Below, one piece after another: positions 25,167-36,831 of a stretch of DNA of 64,000 nt. This DNA comes from Streptomyces sp. DH-12 (GTDB lineage: Bacteria; Actinomycetota; Actinomycetes; Streptomycetales; Streptomycetaceae): the NCBI RefSeq assembly GCF_002899455.1, contig NZ_PPFB01000001.1:6168001-6232000 (forward strand). Direction: 5' to 3'. The position numbers were made by a program, and so were the translations under genes. The stretch's first letter is position 1. Each line of letters opens with the position of its first letter. Under the pieces are notes generated by a model, which worked only from the letters and a program-made list of their open reading frames with translations, searched no databases and was not told where the DNA came from.

Positions 25167-25199
25167 TCCGGGGCGCGCGGGTACCGCCCGCGCCCCGGA
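25167..25199 (+). terminator. Hairpin between yajC and secD
   Basis: TCCGGGGCGCG (25167-25177) pairs with CGCGCCCCGGA (25189-25199). Without a T-run it may attenuate rather than end transcription, lowering secD relative to yajC. Confidence 0.5.
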
Positions 25200-25289
25200 C
25201 CATGCCCGGCTCGCACGGGATCATCCCGACACCACGTCATGGCCGCCGGCCCCCTCCCGGGACCGGGCGGCCCGAGAGGGAGTACAAAG

Positions 25290-27053
25290 GTGGCAGCACT
25301 CAAAAAGGGACAGAACGCGAGCGCCACAAGCAAGCCGTGGCGCTCGCTGGCTCTGATCCTGATCGCCATCGTGGCGCTCACCGGAGGGATGTTCGCCTCC
25401 GGGCACACCACTCCGCGTCTGGGCATCGACCTGGCCGGGGGCACGAGCATCACGCTGGCGGCGGTCCCCGAGGCGGGCCAGGAATCCGCGATCAACAAGA
25501 CCAACATGGACACCGCGGTCTCCATCATGGAGCGGCGGGTCAACGGTCTGGGCGTCTCCGAGGCCGAGGTACAGACGCAGGGCGACCGCAACATCATCGT
25601 CAACATCCCCAAGGGCACCAACTCCGAGCAGGCCCGGGAGCAGGTCGGCACCACCGCCAAGCTGTACTTCCGCCCCGTGATCGCCACCGAGCTGGCCGGC
25701 GGCGGCGCCGCCCCCGAGCCGAGCGCCACCGGCGCCCCCTCCGGCGACCCCTCCTCCGGCAAGGCCACGGACGACGCGAGCGAGGAGGCCACCGACGGCT
25801 CCGCCGCGTCCGCCACCCCCTCGTCGAGCGCCACCGCCCAGGGCCGCGCGGTCACCGACGCCCTGAAGGCCGACGAGAGCCCGTCCGCCACCGACGAGGC
25901 GAGCCCCTCCCCGTCCGCGACGGGCGGCGCCTCCGAGGACGCCGACAGCAAGCTCCAGGCCGAGTACGCCAAGCTCGACTGCACCAAGGAGAGCGTCCGC
26001 GCCACCGCCGGTGACGGCGCCAAGGCCACCGACTCCACCGTCGCCTGCGGCCAGAACTCCGAGGGCCAGTGGCAGAAGTACATCCTCGGCCCGGCCGCCG
26101 TCGACGGCACCGACGTCGACGAGGCCGACGCCGTCCTCAACACCCAGTCCGGCGCCGGCTGGACCGTGACCATGCAGTTCACGGGCGAGGGCTCCAAGAA
26201 GTTCGCCGACATCACCGGCCAGCTCGCGCAGAAGCCGTCCCCGCAGAACCAGTTCGCGATCGTCCTGGACGGCGAGGTCGTCTCCGACCCGTACGTCCGG
26301 CAGGCCCTGACCGGCGGCAACGCCGAGATCTCCGGCAACTTCACCCAGCAGTCGGCGCAGGAACTGGCCAACATGCTGTCCTACGGCGCCCTGCCGCTGA
26401 CCTTCCGCGAGGACAGCGTCACCACCGTCACCGCCGCCCTCGGCGGCGAGCAGCTCGAGGCCGGTCTGATCGCCGGCGCCATCGGCGTCGCGCTGGTCGT
26501 GCTGTACCTGCTGATCTACTACCGCGGCCTGTCCTTCATCGCCGTCGCGTCCCTGCTGGTCTCCGCGGCCCTCACCTACGTGATCATGTCGCTGCTCGGC
26601 CCGACCATCGGCTTCGCGCTGAACCTGCCGGCCGTCTGCGGCGCCATCGTGGCCATCGGCATCACGGCGGACTCCTTCATCGTCTACTTCGAACGGGTCC
26701 GGGACGAGATCCGCGAGGGCCGCTCGCTGCGCCCCTCCGTGGAGCGGGCCTGGCCGCGCGCCCGGCGCACCATCCTGGTCTCCGACTTCGTGTCCTTCCT
26801 GGCCGCCGCCGTGCTCTTCGTGGTCACCGTCGGCAAGGTGCAGGGCTTCGCGTTCACCCTGGGGCTGACCACGCTCCTCGACGTCGTGGTGGTGTTCCTC
26901 TTCACCAAGCCGCTGCTGACGCTGATGGCCCGCCGCCCGTTCTTCGCGAGCGGCCACAAGTGGTCCGGTCTCGACCCGAAGGCGCTGGGCGCGAAACCGC
27001 CGCTGCGCCGCACCCGCCGTCCCTCCGCCCCTGCCCTGACGAAGGAGGCGTGA
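25290..27053 (+). CDS. secD: Protein translocase subunit SecD
   Basis: A 587-residue membrane protein that, with SecF, uses the proton gradient to help secreted proteins leave the Sec channel. The first membrane helix is at about 18-34, followed by LGIDLAGGTSITL. The large external P1 domain ends with FREDSVTTVTAALGGEQ, and five more helices follow. An Ala/Ser/Thr/Asp-rich stretch of about 80 residues (near 137-220) interrupts the P1 domain, a low-complexity insertion seen in actinobacterial SecD. GTG 25290 is chosen because the track-back start at 25239 would add residues before the basic N terminus. Confidence 0.95.
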   Translation: MAALKKGQNASATSKPWRSLALILIAIVALTGGMFASGHTTPRLGIDLAGGTSITLAAVPEAGQESAINKTNMDTAVSIMERRVNGLGVSEAEVQTQGDRNIIVNIPKGTNSEQAREQVGTTAKLYFRPVIATELAGGGAAPEPSATGAPSGDPSSGKATDDASEEATDGSAASATPSSSATAQGRAVTDALKADESPSATDEASPSPSATGGASEDADSKLQAEYAKLDCTKESVRATAGDGAKATDSTVACGQNSEGQWQKYILGPAAVDGTDVDEADAVLNTQSGAGWTVTMQFTGEGSKKFADITGQLAQKPSPQNQFAIVLDGEVVSDPYVRQALTGGNAEISGNFTQQSAQELANMLSYGALPLTFREDSVTTVTAALGGEQLEAGLIAGAIGVALVVLYLLIYYRGLSFIAVASLLVSAALTYVIMSLLGPTIGFALNLPAVCGAIVAIGITADSFIVYFERVRDEIREGRSLRPSVERAWPRARRTILVSDFVSFLAAAVLFVVTVGKVQGFAFTLGLTTLLDVVVVFLFTKPLLTLMARRPFFASGHKWSGLDPKALGAKPPLRRTRRPSAPALTKEA

Positions 27054-27056
27054 GAG

Positions 27057-28172
27057 ATGTCGAAGCTCGGCACCCTCGGCGCCCGACTGCACCACGGCGA
27101 GATCGGCTACGACTTCGTCAAGAACCGCAAGCTCTGGTACGGCGTCTCGATCCTCATCACCATCGCGGCCATCCTCGGCCTGGGCGTGCGCGGCCTGCAC
27201 ATGGGCATCGAGTTCCAGGGCGGCGCGGTCTTCACCACCCCGAAGAACATGAGCGTCTCGGTGGCGACCGCCGAGGACTACGCGGAGGACGCCTCCGGCC
27301 ACGACGCCATCGTCCAGAAGCTCGGTGACGGCAGCCTGCGCATCCAGGTCGCCGGCATCGACACCAAGACCTCGGACGCCATCAAGGACCGGCTCGCCGG
27401 CGACCTCGAGGTCGACGCCGAGAAGATCAACGCCGAACTGGTCGGTCCCAGCTGGGGCGAGCAGATCGCCAACAAGGCCTGGCAGGGCCTGGGCATCTTC
27501 CTCATCCTGGTCGTGATCTACCTGGCGATCGCCTTCGAGTGGCGCATGGCCGTCGCCGCGTTCGTCGCGCTGATCCACGACATCACCATCACGGTGGGGA
27601 TCTACGCCCTCGTCGGCTTCGAGGTCACCCCCGGCACGGTGATCGGTCTGCTCACCATCCTCGGCTACTCGCTGTACGACACGGTGGTCGTCTTCGACAG
27701 CCTCAAGGAACAGACCAAGGACATCACCAAGCAGACCCGCTGGACGTACAGCGAGATCGCCAACCGGTCGATCAACAGCACCCTGGTGCGGTCGGTCAAC
27801 ACCACGGTGGTGGCGCTGCTGCCGGTGGCGGGCCTGCTGTTCATCGGCGGCGGTGTCCTCGGCGCCGGCATGCTGAACGACATCTCCCTGTCGCTGTTCG
27901 TCGGCCTCGCCGCCGGCGCGTACTCCTCGATCTTCATCGCCACCCCGCTCGTCGCCGACCTCAAGGAGCGCGAGCCGGCCATGAAGAGCCTGAAGAAGCG
28001 CGTGCTGGCCAAGCGCGCCCACGGCGGCGACCCGGACGACGGCCGGGACACCCCCGTGACCCACGACGGCCACGACGAGCCCGCCGACGTCGCGGCGGCG
28101 GTCGTCGGGCCCCGCACCCAGCCCGCGTCCCGCGTCCGCGGCCGCGGCCGACCCTCAGGAAAGCGCAGATGA
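27057..28172 (+). CDS. secF: Protein translocase subunit SecF
   Basis: A 371-residue partner of SecD with six membrane helices and one external domain. LHMGIEFQGGAVF near the N terminus and SLYDTVVVFDSLKEQTKD in the C-terminal half are family signatures. The C terminus carries a basic, Pro/Arg-rich tail of about 60 residues. It begins three bases after the secD stop and overlaps apt by four bases. Confidence 0.95.
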   Translation: MSKLGTLGARLHHGEIGYDFVKNRKLWYGVSILITIAAILGLGVRGLHMGIEFQGGAVFTTPKNMSVSVATAEDYAEDASGHDAIVQKLGDGSLRIQVAGIDTKTSDAIKDRLAGDLEVDAEKINAELVGPSWGEQIANKAWQGLGIFLILVVIYLAIAFEWRMAVAAFVALIHDITITVGIYALVGFEVTPGTVIGLLTILGYSLYDTVVVFDSLKEQTKDITKQTRWTYSEIANRSINSTLVRSVNTTVVALLPVAGLLFIGGGVLGAGMLNDISLSLFVGLAAGAYSSIFIATPLVADLKEREPAMKSLKKRVLAKRAHGGDPDDGRDTPVTHDGHDEPADVAAAVVGPRTQPASRVRGRGRPSGKRR

Positions 28173-28717
28173 CCGAGCACGCCGACCTCTCCGCCCTGCT
28201 GCTGAGCCGCATCCGGGACGTGGCGGACTACCCGGAGCCGGGCGTGATGTTCAAGGACATCACGCCGCTCCTGGCCGACCCCGAGGCGTTCGACGCGCTG
28301 ACCGCGGCCCTCGCGGACGTCGCCCGCCGGGCCGGCGCCACCAAGGTCGTCGGCCTGGAGGCCCGCGGGTTCATCCTCGGCGCTCCGGTCGCGCTCCGCG
28401 CCGGCCTCGGCTTCGTCCCCGTCCGCAAGGCGGGCAAGCTCCCCGGGGCCACCCTGAGCCAGGCGTACGACCTGGAGTACGGCTCGGCCGAGATCGAGGT
28501 CCACGCGGAGGACCTCGGCGCCGACGACCGCGTCCTGGTCGTCGACGACGTCCTGGCCACCGGCGGCACCGCCGAGGCGTCCCTCCAGCTCATCCGCAGG
28601 GCGGGCGCCGAGGTCGCGGGCCTCGCCGTGCTGATGGAGCTCGGCTTCCTCGGCGGCCGGGCCCGGCTGGAGCCCGCCCTGGCGGGCGCACCGCTGGAGG
28701 CGCTGCTCACGGTCTGA
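28169..28717 (+). CDS. apt: Adenine phosphoribosyltransferase
   Basis: A 182-residue type I phosphoribosyltransferase that salvages adenine to AMP. The PRPP-binding loop VLVVDDVLATGGTA and the family block GLEARGFILGAPVA are intact. It starts inside the secF stop. In actinobacteria apt lies between secDF and relA, as here, linking purine salvage with ppGpp metabolism by position only. Confidence 0.95.
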   Translation: MTEHADLSALLLSRIRDVADYPEPGVMFKDITPLLADPEAFDALTAALADVARRAGATKVVGLEARGFILGAPVALRAGLGFVPVRKAGKLPGATLSQAYDLEYGSAEIEVHAEDLGADDRVLVVDDVLATGGTAEASLQLIRRAGAEVAGLAVLMELGFLGGRARLEPALAGAPLEALLTV

Positions 28718-28757
28718 GCCCACAGGGGCGCCGGAAGCGGCCCCGGAGACACCGCGC

Positions 28758-28787
28758 AGGCGGACCCGGAGGAATACGGGTCCGCCT
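28758..28787 (+). terminator. apt: apt terminator
   Basis: AGGCGGACCC (28758-28767) pairs with GGGTCCGCCT (28778-28787) around a 10-base loop, 41 bp after the apt stop. Confidence 0.7.
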
Positions 28788-28851
28788 CGTGCGTTTCTCC
28801 TGTCGACGGCCCTCACACCGCTCCGGAGGCGATCGGCGGGCACGGGCTCGC

Positions 28852-28857
28852 TACCAT
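28852..28857 (+). promoter_or_regulatory. relA: -10 element of relA
   Basis: TACCAT at 28852-28857 gives a predicted start near 28864 and a leader of about 45 nt containing GAGGAG. No clear -35 was found. Confidence 0.4.
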
Positions 28858-28908
28858 GGGACCTCCGGAGCCTGACCGGGGGACCCGGATCGCGCACGAG
28901 GAGTCCTC

Positions 28909-31434
<2,526 letters not shown>

Positions 31435-31453
31435 GCGCGCGCAGGGCACACGA

Positions 31454-31482
31454 AAGGGGCCGCCGAGGTACGGCGGCCCCTT
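31454..31482. terminator. Bidirectional terminator between relA and the DUF349 gene
   Basis: A perfect 12-bp stem (AAGGGGCCGCCG and complement) with loop AGGTA lies between the convergent genes, flanked by AAA on the left and TTC on the right. Confidence 0.8.
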
Positions 31483-31501
31483 CGTCGCGCGTGCGGCGGG
31501 C

Positions 31502-32731
31502 TCAGCCGCCGAACTCCTGGAGACCCTTCAGGGCCTGGTCCAGCAGGGCCTGGCGGCCCTCCAGCTCGCGCTCCAGCTTCTGCGCCTTCGCGGTGTTGCC
31601 CTGCGCGCGGGCCTGCTCGATCTGGCCCTTCAGCTTGTCCACGGCGGCCTGCAGCTGACCGGTCAGACCCTCGGCCCGCGCACGGGCCTCCGGGTTGGTC
31701 CGGCGCCACTCGGCCTCCTCGGCCTCCTGGAGGGCGCGCTCCACGGCGTGCATCCGGCCCTCGACCCGCGGGCGGGCGTCCCGCGGCACGTGGCCGATGG
31801 CCTCCCAGCGCTCGTTGATCGCGCGGAACGCGGCCCGGGCGGTCTTCAGGTCCGTGATCGGCAGCAGCTTCTCCGCCTCGCCGGCCAGCTCCTCCTTGAG
31901 CTTGAGGTTCTCCGCCTGCTCCGCGTCACGCTCCGCGAACACCGAGGAGCGGGCCGCGAAGAAGACGTCCTGGGCGCCGCGGAAGCGGTTCCACAGCTCT
32001 TCCTCGTGCTCGCGCTGGGCGCGGCCCGCGGCCTTCCACTGCGCCATCAGGTCGCGGTACCGGGCCGCGGTCGGACCCCAGTCCGTCGAGCCCGAGAGCG
32101 CCTCGGCCTCGGCGACCAGCTGCTCCTTGAGCCGGCGGGCCTCCTCGCGCTGCGCGTCCAGCTGCGCGAAGTGCTGCTTGCGCCGCTTGGAGAACACCGA
32201 CCGCGCGTGCGAGAAGCGGTGCCACAGCTCGTCGTCGGACTTGCGGTCCAGCCGCGGCAGACCCTTCCAGGTGTCCACCAGGGCCCGCAGCCGCTCCCCG
32301 GCCGCCCGCCACTGGTCGGACTGCGCCAGCTCCTCGGCCTCGGTGACCAGCGCCTCCTTGGCCCGCCGGGCCTCCTCGGACTGCCGGGTCCGCTGCGCCT
32401 TGCGCTCCTCGCGGCGCGCCTCGACCAGCTCCACGAGCTTGTCCAGCCGGGCCCTCAGGGCGTCGAGGTCACCGACCGCGTGATGGGCGTCGACCTGCTC
32501 GCGCAGGTGGTCGATCGCGGCCATGGCGTCCTTGGACGACAGGTCGGTGGTCCTCACCCGCTTCTCGAGGAGGCCGATCTCGACAACCAGGCCCTCGTAC
32601 TTGCGCTCGAAGTAGGCCAGCGCCTCGTCAGGGGAGCCGGCCTGCCAGGAACCGACGACCTTCTCGCCGTCGGCCGTACGCACGTACACGGTCCCCGTCT
32701 CGTCGACGCGGCCCCACGGGTCGCTGCTCAC
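31502..32731 (-). CDS. DUF349 coiled-coil repeat protein
   Basis: A 409-residue, strongly helical protein rich in Glu, Arg and Ala. Several copies of the DUF349 unit are visible, each with a W...F..AR/AQ pattern: ELWHRFSHARSVFSKRRKQHF, ELWNRFRGAQDVFFAARSSVF and ARAAFRAINERWEAIGHVP. The N-terminal 50 residues form a separate small domain (GRVDETGTVYVRTADGE). The C terminus is a coiled coil. The function is unknown; the position beside relA is conserved in streptomycetes. GTG 32731 has GGAGGAGG upstream. Confidence 0.85.
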   Translation of the reverse strand: MSSDPWGRVDETGTVYVRTADGEKVVGSWQAGSPDEALAYFERKYEGLVVEIGLLEKRVRTTDLSSKDAMAAIDHLREQVDAHHAVGDLDALRARLDKLVELVEARREERKAQRTRQSEEARRAKEALVTEAEELAQSDQWRAAGERLRALVDTWKGLPRLDRKSDDELWHRFSHARSVFSKRRKQHFAQLDAQREEARRLKEQLVAEAEALSGSTDWGPTAARYRDLMAQWKAAGRAQREHEEELWNRFRGAQDVFFAARSSVFAERDAEQAENLKLKEELAGEAEKLLPITDLKTARAAFRAINERWEAIGHVPRDARPRVEGRMHAVERALQEAEEAEWRRTNPEARARAEGLTGQLQAAVDKLKGQIEQARAQGNTAKAQKLERELEGRQALLDQALKGLQEFGG

Positions 32732-32868
32732 AGCGCCTCCTCCACATGATGCCGTCGAGGGGCCTGTGCGCTCCCCCGGGCATCGTCCACAGTTTCGTCA
32801 CGGCCAACATAGGCGACCGACGGGATGCCTGTCCGCATCCCGCGCGACCGAAATTACGCAGTTGGGGC

Positions 32869-33690
32869 TCAGGATGCGGTCACGGTCGCCTTGTCGATCA
32901 CGACCGTCGCGTTGGGCGCCCCGTCGCCGCCCCCGGTGCTCTCCCCGGCGTCGGCGATCTTCTTCAGGACCTTCAGGCCCGCGTCCGAGACGGTGCCGAA
33001 CGGGGTGTAGCTGGGCGGGAGCTGACTGTCCTCGTAGACCAGGAAGAACTGGCTGCCGCCACTGTCCTTCTGCCCGGTGTTGGCCATCGCGACCGTGCCC
33101 GCCGGGTAGGTGTTGTCCTTCAGGCTCGCGTCCTTCAGGTTCTCGTCCGGGATCGTGTAGCCGGGACCGCCGGTGCCGGTGCCCGTCGGGTCGCCGCACT
33201 GCAGGACGTAGATGCCGTTGGTGGTGAGCCGGTGGCACTTGGTGTGGTCGAAGTAGCCCTTGCCGGCGAGGAAGTTGAACGAGTTGACCGTGTGCGGGGC
33301 CGCCGACGCCTTCAGCGCCACGTCTATCGTCCCGCAGGTCGTCTCCAGCTTCATCGTGTACGCCGCCGACTTGTCGATCGACATCGTCGGCTCCTTCTTC
33401 CACGTCTGCGTCTTGGCCTTGCCCCCGGCCGGCTTCTCGCAGGGGTCCGGGGCCTTGCTCGTCGGCTCGGCGTCCGGCGTGACCTCCGCGGCCGCGTTGG
33501 TCCTGTCGTCGTCCTGCTTGAGCACCCCCGTCGTGTACAGCGCGAGGCTGCCGATCAGGGTCACACCGAGCACCGAGGCGATGACCGCGTTGCGGACCTT
33601 CGCCTTGCGCCGCGCCTCGGTACGCCGCTGTTGCTGCCGCAAGAACTTCTCCCGGGCGAGCTGACGCCGCCGCTGCTCCTGGCTGACCAC
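32869..33690 (-). CDS. ppiB: Membrane-anchored cyclophilin-type peptidyl-prolyl isomerase
   Basis: A 273-residue protein with a basic cytoplasmic start, one membrane helix (AVIASVLGVTLIGSLALY), a 60-residue linker and a C-terminal cyclophilin domain. The domain carries the catalytic-Arg region CHRLTTNGIYVLQCGDPTG, SQFFLVYEDS and YTPFGTV. It should accelerate proline isomerisation in exported proteins at the outer membrane face. The relA-ppiB-hydrolase-hisS arrangement is shared with mycobacteria (Rv2583c-Rv2580c, from memory). GTG 33690 is used, with GAGAG upstream. Confidence 0.9.
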   Translation of the reverse strand: MVSQEQRRRQLAREKFLRQQQRRTEARRKAKVRNAVIASVLGVTLIGSLALYTTGVLKQDDDRTNAAAEVTPDAEPTSKAPDPCEKPAGGKAKTQTWKKEPTMSIDKSAAYTMKLETTCGTIDVALKASAAPHTVNSFNFLAGKGYFDHTKCHRLTTNGIYVLQCGDPTGTGTGGPGYTIPDENLKDASLKDNTYPAGTVAMANTGQKDSGGSQFFLVYEDSQLPPSYTPFGTVSDAGLKVLKKIADAGESTGGGDGAPNATVVIDKATVTAS

Positions 33691-33809
33691 CGGGTTCTCT
33701 CCTCATGCGTCTCGTGTGCCGGCCGGTACGCGTGCGTGCGTGCGGTGAGCCGACCGCCTGCGTGTGCCCCGTACCGTATATGGGTTCGCTGAGGAATCGG
33801 CAGCGCCGG

Positions 33810-33815
33810 TAGGCT
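33810..33815 (+). promoter_or_regulatory. -10 element of the hydrolase-hisS operon
   Basis: TAGGCT at 33810-33815, predicted start about 33823. The leader is about 50 nt and includes GAAGGACG before the GTG. Confidence 0.4.
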
Positions 33816-33873
33816 CTGACCACGGGCTCAGCCCGTCGCAAGCCTCCCGTACCGACACAAACGAAGGACGATC

Positions 33874-34584
33874 GTGCTCATTGCCGGGTTCCCCGCCGGA
33901 GCATGGGGGACGAACTGTTATCTCGTCGCCCCCGCCGCCGGTGAGGAGTGCGTGATCATCGACCCCGGCCACCAGGCCGCCGACGGCGTGGCGGAGGCGG
34001 TCCGCAAGCACCGGCTCAAGCCCGTCGCCGTCGTCCTCACCCACGGCCACATCGACCACGTCGCCTCGGTGGTCCCGGTCTGCGGGGCGCACGACGTGCC
34101 CGCCTGGATCCACCCCGAGGACCGGTACATGATGAGCGACCCCGAGAAGGGCCTGGGCCGGGCCATCGGCATGCCGCTCATGGGGGAGCTGACGGTGGGG
34201 GAGCCGGACGACGTCAAGGAGCTCACCGACGGCGCGACGCTGAAGCTGGCGGGCCTGGAGTTCGGCGTCGCGCACGCCCCGGGCCATACCAAGGGGTCGG
34301 TGACCTACAACCTGCCCGAGTCGGCCGACGTCCCGCCGGTCATGTTCTCGGGCGACCTGCTGTTCGCCGGCTCCATCGGACGCACCGACCTGCCCGGCGG
34401 TGACATGGCCGAGATGCTCGACTCGCTGGCCCGCGTGTGCCTGCCGCTCGACGACTCGACCGTGGTGCTGTCCGGCCACGGCCCCCAGACCACCATCGGC
34501 CGGGAGCGCGCCACCAACCCGTATCTGCGGCAGGTGGCCGCCGGCCCGGGAGTCCAGAACGAGGCTCCCCGACGAGGAATGTGA
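33874..34584 (+). CDS. Glyoxalase-II-like metallo-beta-lactamase-fold hydrolase
   Basis: A 236-residue MBL-fold enzyme. The dinuclear metal-binding motif THGHIDH is intact, followed by the later ligands in HAPGHTKGS and FSGDLLF and the final His in LSGHGPQT. The expected activity is hydrolysis of a thioester or related ester. Streptomycetes use mycothiol rather than glutathione, so classical glyoxalase II chemistry is uncertain. It overlaps hisS (GTGA), indicating translational coupling. Confidence 0.88.
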   Translation: MLIAGFPAGAWGTNCYLVAPAAGEECVIIDPGHQAADGVAEAVRKHRLKPVAVVLTHGHIDHVASVVPVCGAHDVPAWIHPEDRYMMSDPEKGLGRAIGMPLMGELTVGEPDDVKELTDGATLKLAGLEFGVAHAPGHTKGSVTYNLPESADVPPVMFSGDLLFAGSIGRTDLPGGDMAEMLDSLARVCLPLDDSTVVLSGHGPQTTIGRERATNPYLRQVAAGPGVQNEAPRRGM

Positions 34585-35858
34585 CGAGTACTTCCGTGAG
34601 CACCTTCAAGGCCCCCAAGGGCACCTACGACCTGCTGCCGCCCGACTCCGCCAGGTACCTCGCGGTCCGCGAGGCGATCGCCGCCCCGCTGCGCGGCTCC
34701 GGCTACGGCTACATCGAGACGCCCGGCTTCGAGAGCGTCGAGCTGTTCGCGCGCGGCGTCGGCGAGTCCACCGACATCGTCACCAAGGAGATGTACGCCT
34801 TCGAGACCAAGGGCGGCGACCGGCTCGCCCTGCGTCCCGAGGGCACCGCCTCCGTGCTGCGCGCCGCCCTGGAGGCCAACCTGCACAAGGCGGGCAACCT
34901 CCCGGTCAAGCTCTGGTACTCCGGCTCGTACTACCGCTACGAGCGCCCGCAGAAGGGCCGCTACCGGCACTTCTCCCAGGTCGGCGCCGAGGCGATCGGC
35001 GCCGAGGACCCGGCGCTCGACGCCGAGCTGATCATCCTGGCCGACCAGGCGTACCGCTCCCTGGGCCTGCGGAACTTCCGCATCCTGCTCAACAGCCTGG
35101 GCGACAAGGAGTGCCGTCCCGTCTACCGGGCCGCCCTCCAGGACTTCCTGCGCGGCCTGGACCTGGACGAGGACACCCTGCGCCGGGCGGAGATCAACCC
35201 GCTGCGCGTCCTGGACGACAAGCGCGAGTCGGTGCAGAAGCAGCTCACCGGCGCGCCCCTGCTGCGCGACCACCTCTGCGACGCCTGCAAGGCGTACCAC
35301 GAGGAGGTGCGCGAGCTGGTCACGGCGGCGGGCGTGGTCTTCGAGGACGACCCCAGGCTGGTGCGCGGCCTGGACTACTACACCCGTACCACCTTCGAGT
35401 TCGTCCACGACGGCCTCGGCTCCCAGTCCGCGGTGGGCGGCGGCGGCCGCTACGACGGCCTGTCGGAGATGATCGGCGGCCCCGCGCTGCCGTCCGTCGG
35501 CTGGGCGCTGGGCGTCGACCGCACGGTGCTGGCCCTGGAGGCGGAGGGCGTCGAGCTGGGACTGCCCGCCGCCACCAGCGTGTTCGCCGTGCCGCTCGGG
35601 GACGAGGCCCGCCGGGTGCTGTTCGCGAAGGTCACCGAACTGCGCAAGAACGGCGTGGCCGCGGACTTCGCCTACGGCGGCAAGGGCCTCAAGGCCGCGA
35701 TGAAGGCGGCCAACCGCTCGGGCGCCCGGTACGCGCTCATCCTCGGCGAGCGCGACATCGAGGAGGGCGTGATCCAGCTCAAGGACCTGGAGTCCGGCGA
35801 GCAGACCGCGGTCGGCGTGAACGAGGTCGTGGCGGAGCTCGAGTCCCGCCTCGGCTGA
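34581..35858 (+). CDS. hisS: Histidyl-tRNA synthetase
   Basis: A 425-residue class II synthetase. Motif 2 (YRYERPQKGRYRHFSQ), the histidine-specific HisA block (LVRGLDYYTRTTFE) and the glycine-rich HisB block (GGGGRYDGL) are present, with the anticodon domain at the C terminus. GTG 34581 is preferred because GAGGAAT sits five bases before it and it overlaps the upstream stop. An in-frame GTG at 34596 (VSTFKAPKG) is the alternative and gives 420 residues. Confidence 0.95.
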   Translation: MTSTSVSTFKAPKGTYDLLPPDSARYLAVREAIAAPLRGSGYGYIETPGFESVELFARGVGESTDIVTKEMYAFETKGGDRLALRPEGTASVLRAALEANLHKAGNLPVKLWYSGSYYRYERPQKGRYRHFSQVGAEAIGAEDPALDAELIILADQAYRSLGLRNFRILLNSLGDKECRPVYRAALQDFLRGLDLDEDTLRRAEINPLRVLDDKRESVQKQLTGAPLLRDHLCDACKAYHEEVRELVTAAGVVFEDDPRLVRGLDYYTRTTFEFVHDGLGSQSAVGGGGRYDGLSEMIGGPALPSVGWALGVDRTVLALEAEGVELGLPAATSVFAVPLGDEARRVLFAKVTELRKNGVAADFAYGGKGLKAAMKAANRSGARYALILGERDIEEGVIQLKDLESGEQTAVGVNEVVAELESRLG

Positions 35859-35872
35859 GACGCGTCCCTCCC

Positions 35873-35908
35873 GGGCGCCGGGTCCCCTTCCGGGAGGGCC
35901 CGGCGCCC
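35873..35908 (+). terminator. hisS: hisS terminator
   Basis: GGGCGCCGGG (35873-35882) pairs with CCCGGCGCCC (35899-35908), with a secondary fold in the loop, 15 bp after the stop. The remaining 36-kb intergenic bases up to 36121 show no gene. Confidence 0.7.
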
Positions 35909-36121
35909 GCGTCGTCAACGACAGGGATCCCGCCGTCACCCCGGCGGGGAGCAGACTCGCGCACACGTGCGGACGCCGTACGAAGACCGGCCGAAATCCC
36001 GCGCCCCGGCGCGAACGCCTGTACGTCCTTATCTCCGGTCAACGGCGAACGCGCCCCGCCGTACGGCACAATGGCCCCTGCCCGAAGCAGGTCCACACTC
36101 GTGAGTGACGGAATCGGCGTG

Positions 36122-36787
36122 ATGAGCAAGACGACAGTCAGGGACGTCGACATGGAGCCCCAATCCCCTCCCCCCGACGGGAGTGACACCCCGCCCCGCA
36201 CGGAGGGCGGCAGCAGGGCGTTCGCGTGGCTCCTGGTGATCACCGGCGCCGCCGGCGTGCTCGCCGCGTGGGTGATCACGCTCGACAAGTTCAAGCTGCT
36301 CGAGGCCAAGGTCAAGGGCGAGACGTTCGTCCCCGGCTGCAGCCTCAACCCCGTCGTCTCCTGCGGCAGCGTCATGGAGAGCGACCAGGCCTCCGTCTTC
36401 GGCTTCCCCAACCCGATGCTCGGCCTGGTCACCTACGGCATCGTGGTCTGCGTCGGCATGAGCCTGCTCGCCCGGGCCCGCTACCCGCGCTGGTACTGGC
36501 TCACCTTCAACGCGGGCACCCTCTTCGGCGTCTGCTTCTGCGCCTGGCTGATGTTCCAGTCCCTGTACCGGATCAACGCCCTGTGCCTGTGGTGCTGCCT
36601 CGCCTGGGTCGCCACGATCATCATGTTCTGGTACGTGACGTCCTTCAACATCCGCAAGGGCTTCCTGCCCGCGCCCTCCTGGCTCAAGGGCTTCTTCGGC
36701 GAGTTCACCTGGGTCCTGCCGGTGCTGCACATCGGCATCATCGGCATGCTGATCCTGACCCGCTGGTGGGACTTCTGGACCAGCTGA
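36122..36787 (+). CDS. Vitamin K epoxide reductase (VKOR) family protein
   Basis: A 221-residue membrane protein with about five helices. The VKOR redox pairs are visible: an outer Cys pair in PGCSLNPVVSCGSVM and the inner CxxC in ALCLWCCLA. Bacterial VKORs reoxidise DsbA-like proteins using menaquinone and so support disulfide formation in exported proteins. No DsbA fusion domain is attached, so a separate partner is needed. The ATG at 36122 is chosen; GTG 36101 in the same frame is possible. Confidence 0.9.
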   Translation: MSKTTVRDVDMEPQSPPPDGSDTPPRTEGGSRAFAWLLVITGAAGVLAAWVITLDKFKLLEAKVKGETFVPGCSLNPVVSCGSVMESDQASVFGFPNPMLGLVTYGIVVCVGMSLLARARYPRWYWLTFNAGTLFGVCFCAWLMFQSLYRINALCLWCCLAWVATIIMFWYVTSFNIRKGFLPAPSWLKGFFGEFTWVLPVLHIGIIGMLILTRWWDFWTS

Positions 36788-36819
36788 CCGCCCGCTCCGG
36801 GGCTGTCGGCGCGGTGCTT

Positions 36820-36825
36820 TAGGGT
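36820..36825 (+). promoter_or_regulatory. rarA: -10 element of rarA (leaderless)
   Basis: TAGGGT at 36820-36825 is six bases before GTG 36832, predicting a leaderless transcript. No ribosome binding site is visible in the six bases between. Confidence 0.5.
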
Positions 36826-36831
36826 TTCAGC

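Noticed and set aside
32732..32868. A small gene between the DUF349 gene and ppiB
   Set aside because: Only short frames without start signals; the space is consistent with a promoter region.
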